From: Pipra filicauda
Taxonomy: Eukaryota; Chordata; Aves; Passeriformes; Pipridae
Reading direction: 5' to 3'
Assembly: GCF_003945595.2 (NCBI RefSeq)
Contig: NW_024104401.1
Coordinates: 620,001 to 684,000, forward strand
DNA length: 64,000 bases
The position numbers were made by a program, and so were the translations under genes. The notes beneath the pieces were generated by a model. The model was not told the origin of the DNA and did not search any database. It saw only the letters and a program-made list of their open reading frames with translations. Below, piece by piece: positions 56,110 to 64,000 of this stretch (position 1 is its first letter; each line of letters begins with the position of its first letter).

Positions 56110-57004
56110 CTGATCAGTGGGACTGGAGGCATTTCCCAGGGTGCTTGGACAGTTGCTGTGCTGCGAGCGGCTGTTCGACCCAGAACCTCTTCAGGTGGTA
56201 ACAGCTCACTTAGCTGCATGGAAGTACTGGGAAACCAAAGCCTAAACATCTCTGGAGATGAAAAAATGAATGGTGAAAGTCCGTGTGTGGGTTTTAGATT
56301 GAAGGAGAAGGGTGACTGCCTTGGAATTTAATTTATCTTCTTTTTGAGGGGAAGGGACTTTGCTTAAGGTAAAGTGCTCAGAACTACAAAATTTTCCTAG
56401 ATACCAAAATTGAATTTTTTAAATAGGAGAAGGAAATATATCAAAAAATGAACGATTTTTCTCTTCCCAGAGCCTATCTGAAAGTGGCTGGGAAAAAAAA
56501 GCAGGATAGTGGCCTTAAAACTTAGTGAGTGTGCATGTTTTTGTGCTGACTCTGTGTGGAAGACATGGGATCTGCACGAGTTAATGCCATGACTTCAGGG
56601 ACCAAATACATCCTTCTGAAATTCGAAGTTCATGACCTCAAAGTATGTCCTCAACGACCAAAAACATCCTTCTGAATTTTGAGAAACCATGAATCCAGTG
56701 GAGTGCTCCTAAGTTAATGGGAATGTGAGAAGAGCTGGAAAATCATTTCACTGTCCAGTGGGTGGGGTGCAATTTAGAGTGGCCATGGGGCTCTTTGTGT
56801 ATGGGCAACACGGCCACCACTGCTCAGTCAGGGACAGCTGACAATCCACCTGGAGGAACCAGCCCACAATGGATCTGCCTGGCAACACAGGTTTGCTCTT
56901 CATTTCATCCAGATATTAAATTGCCCCTCTCCTTAAGGGCAGGATTTTCTTTGGTGCTGATGTTTCTTGTAGGACAGACCCAGAGCAAGAACTTATCGCT
57001 CTCT

Positions 57005-57345
57005 ACAATTCCCTGACAGGAGGGTGGACCCAAATGGGGGTCTGACACTGCTGCCAGGTAACAAGGGATAGGATGAGAGGAAACAGCCTCAAGTTATGGC
57101 AGGGGAGGTTTAGATTGGATGTTAGGGAAGATTTCTTTATTGAAAGTGTGGTCAGACATCAAAACTGTCTGCCCAGGCCAGTGGTGAAGTCACCATCCCT
57201 GGAAGTGTTCAAAAAAAAGTGTGGATGTGGCACTTGGGGACATGGTTTAGTGGCGGGCTTGGCAGTGCTGGATTAATGTTGAACTCTGTGATCTTAGAGG
57301 GCTTTTCCAATTGTAATGATTCCATGATCCTGTAATTCTACTGCC
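57005..57345 (+). repeat. CR1 LINE 3' fragment, sense
   Basis: 'gaggaaacagcctcaagtta', 'tggcaggggaggtttagatt', 'atttctttattgaaagtgtg', 'gggacatggtttagtggcgg', ending 'gattccatgatcc'. Confidence 0.92.
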
Positions 57346-59365
57346 ATCCTGTGTCACTTGGTGCAGTCCCTGTAATAAGCACAGCCATTCTGCTGCTCCT
57401 TATCTTTAAGGACCCATCCAGGGGAAACTGGGGGTTTCATTCAACACAAAGGGCCCTCAGTTCCCAATGTGGCACCAGCCTCTAGCAAGAAACTCCTGAT
57501 AGTTTTGGGCAAGACAGTGGGACTCTCTTAAAAGGACAGCAGTTCCCGCTCCATGGGAGTGCAGGTCCCTTGTAGATCCTTCCATGGATGATAACATAAC
57601 CATTATGTTATGCTTTGTTCTACATCTGCTTTGGCTGCGCTGAGATTTCAGTCCCTAAAACTCCTGCTGTCACCCCCAGTGGCTGAGCCTGCCCAGCCCC
57701 AGTAACTGTCCCACAAGCTTCCCCTCTGTACTGGTCCCTGTGCTGTTGGAAGCAGCGACCTACAGGCTTCATCTGGAAAGCCTTCCCTCTGGGACTCAAC
57801 TGGCTGTCACTTCACGCCTAAGCAACTGTGACATGGGCAAGTCTCCCTCCTCTGGACTAAACCCTGGGCAAGCTGCTGCCAGAGGCAATTCCAGACTCTG
57901 GGTTTTGTGAACAACCTTGTCAGCAGGCTGGTTGTTCTGCTTGTTTGGGTTTGGTGCAGCCTGTCCTGACAGGCAGTGACGTTGACGGCAGCAGCACCAG
58001 ACATTGCCCTTCGGGGGCGGGCACAGGGGATGTGGATTTACCTCACCACCCTCACAGCAAAGAGTCTCCTCCTAATATCTCATCTAAGCCTGCCCTCTCT
58101 CAGTTTGGAGATCTGCTTGCATTTCATGGGAATTAAGAGTTTTGGTGCTTTTGAACCATAGTCCAGGGGAAAGCTTGTTCCGGGAGTGGCAGAGATATTC
58201 TTTCTCGCCCTTCGCCTTATCTCAGATGATCTAAGGTCTATTCCTAACCATTCCATGATTCTGAGGTCTGTTTAGCAGGGAAAATTCTGATTTGCAGCCA
58301 ACACTTTGCTCTCTGTGTTTGGAAGATATGTATATTATACACAGGACTGGCAGGAGCAGCCAACATCGTCCTTTAAAAAAAAAAAATCAGAGAGGAAACT
58401 GGGTTTCAAATGCAATAAATGCTCATTTGAGTGTTTCTTCTTTCCAGGAAAAAATCTGGTATTTTTGTTAAAATAGCCATTTAAAACATGCTTTGTATAT
58501 CAAAGGAAGCTGTTTTGGCTTTCTATCATGGATTAGATATTTATTTATGATGTCTCTTAGATCCAATGTTCTAAACATGGTATTTTCACAAGCTGCAGTT
58601 GAAGCCCTTCATGGGTTTTAATCCTTTGTTTCTGGCAGAAGTGTTTTTTTCTCCCACCTCACACAGGATCCCAGAGCTCTTTCCATGATTCCCTTGTACT
58701 GTTTCCCACAGTTCTTTTTTAATAGAGGTGTTTGAAATCCCCAGTAACGTATCATTCCATCTTAGCAATTAGACCTGAGCCCAAGGGATTTATAGCAAAC
58801 ACTGGCAGAGCTCTCTGCCTTTCTGGAGCTGGGATGTCGGTGGGTTGATCCCTGCAGGAAGGTCCCTTCCCTGTTTTGCAGTGGAGGCAGGAGGCATGGG
58901 GTGCCCACGCTGTACCCACGTAACCTCTCGTGGTCCATGGGATTTGTGCAAGGCTCTAAGAGAGTGGCATGAGCGGTGGGTTGCTTTTGCCCTGAGGCAA
59001 AGTTCTCTCAGTCCAGAGACCAGCCATTTCCCTGGGAATGTAGTCAAATCTCCAGGGTTAGCTGCCAGACATATGGCTTGGCCTGAAAATCTCACCAAAG
59101 GCATCACCTTTGCTGTGTGGGGTTGTTAATTGATTCAGTAGCACCCACCCCTCTGGGGCCTTCTGTTTGGAAATAGCCAAATTCTCCCTAACGCTGCTCT
59201 GGAAGAGCCTTGCATGGTTTGTGGCAGACTCATGGATAAAACATGGTGCTCTGTGAAGCACAGGAGCTATTCTTCCAGAGGCTTGTATGGGAAAATCGGG
59301 TGCAAATGGCCTTGCTGGATCTTTAAGATCACACTCTAAGAATTGCCAGCATGAACACTTGGGCT

Positions 59366-59940
59366 CGTTTCAGCTTGGGGTAGAGTTTATTGTCTTTTCA
59401 GTGGCTGGTACAGGGCTATGTTTTGGATTTGTGCTGAACACAGGGTTGATAATACAGAGATGTTTTTTGTTATTGCTGAGCAAAGCTTCACACAGAGCCA
59501 AGGCATTTTCTGCTTTCCCTACTGCCACACTGGCAAGGGAGTTGGGAGTGCATGGGAGGTTGGGAGGAGACACAGCTGGGACAGGTGATCCAGACTGACC
59601 CAAGGGATAGTCCAGACCATATGACATCATGCTCAGTATATCAAGCTGGGGGAAAGAAGGAAGGGAAGGTTTGGAGTGATGGTGTTTGTCTTCCCATTCC
59701 ATGGGAGGGGGCCCTGCTCTCCTGGAGATGGCTGAACACCTGCTGCCCGTGGGAAGCAGTGAATGAATTCCTTGTTTTGCTTTGCTTGTGTGCATGGCTT
59801 TTGCTTTCCCTGTTAAACTGTCTTTATCCACAGGTTTTCTGGCTTTTGCCCTTCCCATCCTGTCCCTGGTCCTGCTGGTGGGGGAGTGAGGAAGTGGCTG
59901 TGAGGGGCTTGGGGGCTGGATGGGGTTAAACCACAACAAC
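59366..59940. mobile_element. Solo LTR of an endogenous retrovirus
   Basis: About 575 bp resembling a widespread bird ERV long terminal repeat. On the minus strand it begins near tgttgtggtttaacccc, then has 'gataaagacagtttaacagg', 'aaagcaaaacaaggaattca', 'gcaggtgttcagccatctcc', 'gggaagacaaacaccatcac', and ends near 'caaaacatagccctgtacca' and 'actctacccca'. No internal retroviral sequence was seen on either side, so it looks solo. A 189-codon open frame on the minus strand across it is not a gene. Orientation and exact ends are uncertain. Confidence 0.75.
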
Positions 59941-61439
59941 CCTGCAGCCAGTGCTGGTTCTGGATACGGGACTTGGGAGAAATAAAACTAGATGGATTGA
60001 TGTGTGTTGGCCAGCATGTGGCATTGCAGGTCGGACACAGCAACTGCTAATTGCTCCAGAACACTCCAGTGTAATGAGGGCCCTCCATGCAGGAGAGGCT
60101 GTAGCCAAAATACAGGCAGAGCTGAACTCCAGATCTAGCCAGGAGAGAGAGACAGGGATGAGGAGAGGACAGAGGCTCTTGTTGTGCTTCCCAGAGCAAC
60201 ATCAGAGGAGAAACAGGGAGGGTGAGGGAAAGCCTCAGTATTGAGATAACTCACCCCAGCCACGTTCCCTTGGCTGAGCTACAGCTCGGCGCTCCCACCA
60301 CATCACTCAGAGACTGGAGATCCGGGGCTTCCAATAGCTGGGGCTGTGAGTGGAGTCCCAGTGGAGGGGCTGGTCAGGGCCATCAAGGTCTATTAGTGCC
60401 CTTAGGGTCCTGACAAGAGTGAGGAGAGGCTCCTCACCAGCAGTTTGGGGATTAGCTGCCCCCTGACTGGTAGCTTTAGGTGAGGAGGGAGGATGGCAAG
60501 GTATGAAATATGGACTGATCTTTTTCTCAGGGAACAAGGGGGAGCCTGCAAGTTTTAGGTGTTTGACCCAAGTTGCTTCATTGGAGAAGCTGCTTCTGCT
60601 TTTCCAAAACTGGGCCCTTTAAAAACTTTCCAAGTTGGGCAGCCAAGACCAAAGCCACCCAGAACCACCAGTTACTTTGGAAGGTTGGCACCACAGTGGA
60701 AAACACTGGCAAGAACAGCACCGTGAGTCCCACAGGACAGTAAAAGCAGTAAAAGATGCTCCCTGGAGCTGCTGTTAATGCATGATCCTATGTGCTCAGG
60801 TGGGCTTCCTCAGTTATTCTTGCATTGCCCTTATGACTGTTGCTATTAATTACTGAAAAAAGGAAGGGCCTGATTACATCAGGGCAGAGAGGTGAAGGAG
60901 AGCTCCGAGATGCACACAGCCACTCTCCCCTCTGTTTAAGGCTGACTGTAAAGAGAAGGTGGCTTTTCTCCAACTCCAGTGTCCTCCTTACAGCCGTGAC
61001 TGAGGAGAACCTCAAAAAGTGATCATAAGAGAAGACAGCATATTGTCCTCTTGGAAAGAGGGGAACGATGTGAGCAGTTCATGGCATCTTCCTCTGATTT
61101 GATGTGACAGCAGAGCACTCTAAGCACTGTCTCAGGAAGCCAAGTACAGGCAAAATGTCTGCTTCCATCTCCCCCTACCCGTCCCCTCCAGCTACATCTG
61201 AGATACGACTGCAATTCACCAACTGCATTATGTCTGGGAGAAGGGTCTGTTCTCAAAAGTGTCTAAGACAGCTGGAAATAAACTTTGGCGACAGCTCAAA
61301 AAATAAGTGACAACTCAGCTCTTCTGCCTGATCATTTCAGGCTGGGCAGTCAATAGAGAGGCCTCGTGGCCACTTTTCCTGAAGCCTTTGGCCAAAACTG
61401 GTGCAATCGTGCCCACAGCATGCCCGCTTTTGGCATGCT

Positions 61440-62470
61440 GGCCGGTGTGGGTGCCTGGCTGAGGAGGCCCAGGCGTTGTGGCTGCTGCTGCTCCTGTGCA
61501 CAGCCTGCTGCTCTTGTCTGTGGCTTGGGTGGCAGTGACTGCCCGAGGTGCCCAAGGTGCCCCCCCAGGCCCTCCCCGTGCTGGCAGCACCTCCGCGGGC
61601 CCAGAGCTCTGGCTCAGCGGGCCCTGGGACACAGCCCCGTGGGCTGGGCAGCCGTGGGGACCCGGGCTGGCCCACGGCCCTGCCCCTGCCCCTGCCCCTG
61701 GCCGGCAGCACCCAGGGGACGTGCCCCGGCAGGGCCCCCTTGCCCTCCTTGTCCCCAGCCAGGCCAGCCTGGCCCCCTTGGTAGTGTGCCCACCCTCCTG
61801 CCCAGGCCTCCAGTCCTTCTGCCGCAGGCATGGGAGATGCCCTGGGCGAGCGCCAGAGCAGCCGGCTGGCAGGGAACCGGGAGGCTGCCTGGGGGCTGCT
61901 TATGGCCTCTGCCCCCCAGTTGCTCAGCCCTACCCACAGCCTGTCCCCTCAGGGCCTCCTCTGCCCAGCCTGTCCCCTCGCAGCCTCCTGCCACCCACCC
62001 CCTCACGCATTCCCCTCGCTGCTTCCCACTCCCTTGTCCTGGCAGGGCCTCCGCAGCCCCTCAGCCCTTCAGGGCCTCCCAGCGCCCCGTCCCCTCAGGC
62101 TCTCCCCAGCCCCCACACCCGGCCCGGCAGTGGCGCAGCCCTGAAGGAGCTCCATGGGAGCTGGCTCAGGAGGCACCTCCCAGCCCTCAGCAAGCCAGAC
62201 AGCAACACACAGGCAGGCCACAGATGCTGCTTCCCGGCTGGCACAGGGCTTGTGGGCACCTCCCAGGGCCAGCTTCTCAGGGAGCCCCACAGCTCCAGGC
62301 TCTGCCCATCCGCTCTGCTGCAACTGTTGAGGCTCCAGCAGAACCCCCCAAGGCCAAGGGCCTTTGGGGCACTTTCCCCTTCCCCACTGCACCTTTGGGC
62401 AAGTGTTGTGGAGCACAAGGGCCCTTTTTCCCCTCTTCCCAGATGCCCTGTGGACACCGGGCACAAAAAA
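61440..62470. other. GC-rich, C-biased segment downstream of the MROH gene
   Basis: About 1 kb rich in CCTGCCC and TCAGGGCCTCC type motifs, with few stops on the + strand, so two + frames stay open for about 340-380 codons. Neither frame shows recognisable domains, and the one that looks like a signal peptide begins at GTG, not ATG. Probably noncoding flank or 3' UTR of the MROH gene. Confidence 0.5.
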
Positions 62471-62577
62471 AACCTCCTGAGCCTCTGTGTATGCTAAGAG
62501 GGATTTCATAGTCTCAAGGTGGAGGAACAGGAACTGGTTGCAGAGAGGGGTCTGTCCCGCAGGCTCAGGCGGTCCCA

Positions 62578-63967
62578 TCAGACAGGGTTCCCAGGATCAG
62601 TTCTCCGCTGACCTCCGGCAGCTGCCCCACAGAGGAACCTCCCTATTCTGCACATTCTGGAGCTGATCTTCAAACCGCTGGAACCTGGATAAAACTGAGG
62701 TCTCTGGACAGCTCTTAGGATTTCCTGGGTTTGAAGTGCCAGGCTTTTGACAGCAGCGCTGTCAGGAGTCATGCCTTCAATAACTGGAAGAGAAAAGAAC
62801 AGAGCCAAGCTCAGAGAGCAGATCTCTGGCGAGCCAAGAAGCCCCTCCTGCCAGGACCATCTCACCCAGCTCTTGCCATGGCCAGGAGGGAGCAGGGCCC
62901 AACGGGATCAGCCAGAAGGTGCTGGCCACCAATACCCCCCGTGCCCCTGAAATCTCTGCTCTGCCCAAGCCGTTCCTCATCTCTGCAGGGAGCAGAGCCC
63001 TGCGCAGCCAGGGCAGGATTGCAGCTCCCTGCCCCGGGCTCTGTGCTCCCCTCACCAGCCCCACTGCCCTCACTCACCGTCAATGACGATCTGCAGCTCT
63101 ACCCGCTGTCCCCGCAGGTACCTGCCGGCGATCCCTGGGAACACAGACCCTGTCAGGGCCCCAGCGGCACAGCTCCCCCCCGGCGGCGCTGCCGGCCCGG
63201 CCACGCACCCTCCTGCCCTGGCAGAGCTGAGCCCGGGGCCTTCCCGCCTCGGGACTCCCCAGGGCTGGGCTGGCACAGGGCGGCAGCCACCAGGGCACTC
63301 GGGGCCCCCCAGCACATCCCTCGGGGCTGGGGCCGAGCTGCAGCGGGGCGGGGAGGGACCTTGTGGCTCACCAATGAACCTGAGGGCCGCCTCTCGCACG
63401 GGCTCCTGTGGGCTCTCCAGGTACGGCAGGGCCTGGCACACATAGTCGACCGCTCTTCTCTTGTCCTTTTCCAGCTGCAGAGAGCGGCAGGGCGCAGAGG
63501 GAAGGGTTGGCTGGGGCTCTGCCCCTTGGCCGGGCGCTGCCTGCGCCCAGCACTGGCCTCCCCTGCCCGCACAGCCCTGAGGCCCGGGCAGCAGCCGCTG
63601 GGGCCGGCTTTGGAGGGAGCAGAGGGCCGGCTGCTCCCCGGCAGCCGCGGGGCCGCCCTGCCCCACAGCCCAGCTGGGCCGGGGCTCCAGCGGCACCCTG
63701 GCTCGGGGGCAGAGCAGCCCGCAGAGGAGCCCGCACGCCCCAGGCAAGGCAGCAGCGGGTGGGGCGCAGGCTGCTGTCCCGCGGGCGGCTGCAGCAGTGG
63801 GCAGGGGCACAGTGCCGGCCCCGCACTCTGGGCACTGGGGACTGCGGCTTTGGGGTCGTCCTTACCAGGCACTCACTGAACCTCCAAGGCTGCTCTGTCT
63901 CCAGCAGCTTCACAAGATCCCTCCTCTTCAGGAACCACACTGCACGAAGCAGCGCTTCCCGAGACGC
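62578..63967 (-). CDS. Maestro heat-like repeat (MROH) family protein, last four exons
   Basis: Minus-strand exons: 63866-63967, 63372-63474, 63078-63134, 62578-62783 (stop TGA at 62580-62578). All junctions are GT-AG and phases fit (0, 1, 1). The reading is typical of the C-terminal end of bird MROH proteins: ASREALLRAVWFLKRRDLVK, LLETEQPWRFSECL, ALPYLESPQEPVREAALRFI, GIAGRYLRGQRVELQI, then an SLALQTQEILRAVQR helix. These are alpha-helical HEAT-type repeats. Upstream exons lie beyond the right edge. No frameshift or stop is seen, so the gene may be functional, but the family has many copies and pseudogenes in birds. The cellular role of most members is unknown and the specific member cannot be named. 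Confidence 0.85.
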
Positions 63968-64000
63968 CTGCAGAGCAACAGAGACCAGGACATGGCATTG

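Larger units (their letters stand above)
53176..62577. other. Intergenic region between AHR1B and the MROH gene
   Basis: 9.4 kb. It holds a short CR1-like fragment (about 53281-53345), an AT-rich patch (53440-53570), a short antisense CR1 tail near 54300, a speculative minus-strand exon (55764-56109), a sense CR1 (57005-57345), a solo LTR (about 59366-59940) and a GC-rich C-biased segment (61440-62470). Otherwise nothing recognised. Confidence 0.6.

Noticed and set aside
59370..59939. 189-codon minus-strand open frame as a gene
   Set aside because: It coincides with the LTR; the sequence is recognisable as LTR DNA, not protein coding.
61366..62511. Two + frames of 339 and 381 codons, one with a signal-peptide-like start
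   Set aside because: Overlapping frames in C-rich DNA; the signal-like frame starts at GTG, which is not expected in a vertebrate gene, and no domain is visible.

Overview
The window is vertebrate nuclear DNA, almost certainly from a bird. The protein-coding exons are short, carry GT-AG splice sites and are spread over long introns. The dispersed repeats are overwhelmingly CR1 LINE fragments, with one LTR of a type common in bird genomes. The gene content is NDUFA10, a tandem AHR2 / AHR1B pair, and a maestro heat-like repeat (MROH) gene. All exon models below were built by reading frames, splice phases and protein similarity by eye; nothing was aligned by computer.

Layout. (1) 1-2.3 kb: the first three coding exons of NDUFA10 on the minus strand (mitochondrial complex I subunit), with a CpG-rich promoter at about 1.9-2.3 kb. 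(2) 2.3-5.1 kb: intergenic DNA bounded by two GC-rich minisatellites. (3) 5.2-26.5 kb: AHR2 on the plus strand, ten recognisable coding exons; the terminal exon, if one exists, was not identified. (4) 26.5-29.7 kb: intergenic, ending in about 1 kb of C-rich repeat. (5) 29.7-52.0 kb: AHR1B on the plus strand, a complete 11-exon model of 955 codons plus stop, with a canonical poly(A) signal at 53.15 kb. (6) 53.2-62.6 kb: intergenic, with CR1 fragments, a solo LTR (59.4-59.9 kb) and one speculative minus-strand terminal exon (55.8-56.1 kb). (7) 62.6-64 kb: the last four exons of an MROH-family gene on the minus strand, running off the right edge.

How the genes relate. AHR2 and AHR1B are paralogous ligand-activated bHLH-PAS transcription factors. 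They lie head to tail with the same exon order and the same splice phases, as expected of an old tandem duplication. The sequence allows the two to be told apart: exons 7-9 of the first gene carry AHR2-type residues and those of the second carry AHR1-type residues. They differ at the two positions known to set dioxin sensitivity in bird AHR1.

The most unusual features are tandem repeats that involve splice sites. A 32-bp minisatellite in AHR2 begins at the exon 9 donor and recreates that donor four more times. A perfect 43-bp tandem duplication at the end of AHR1B exon 10 also duplicates the donor. In addition, a 193-bp direct repeat with only 3 mismatches flanks AHR2 exon 3.
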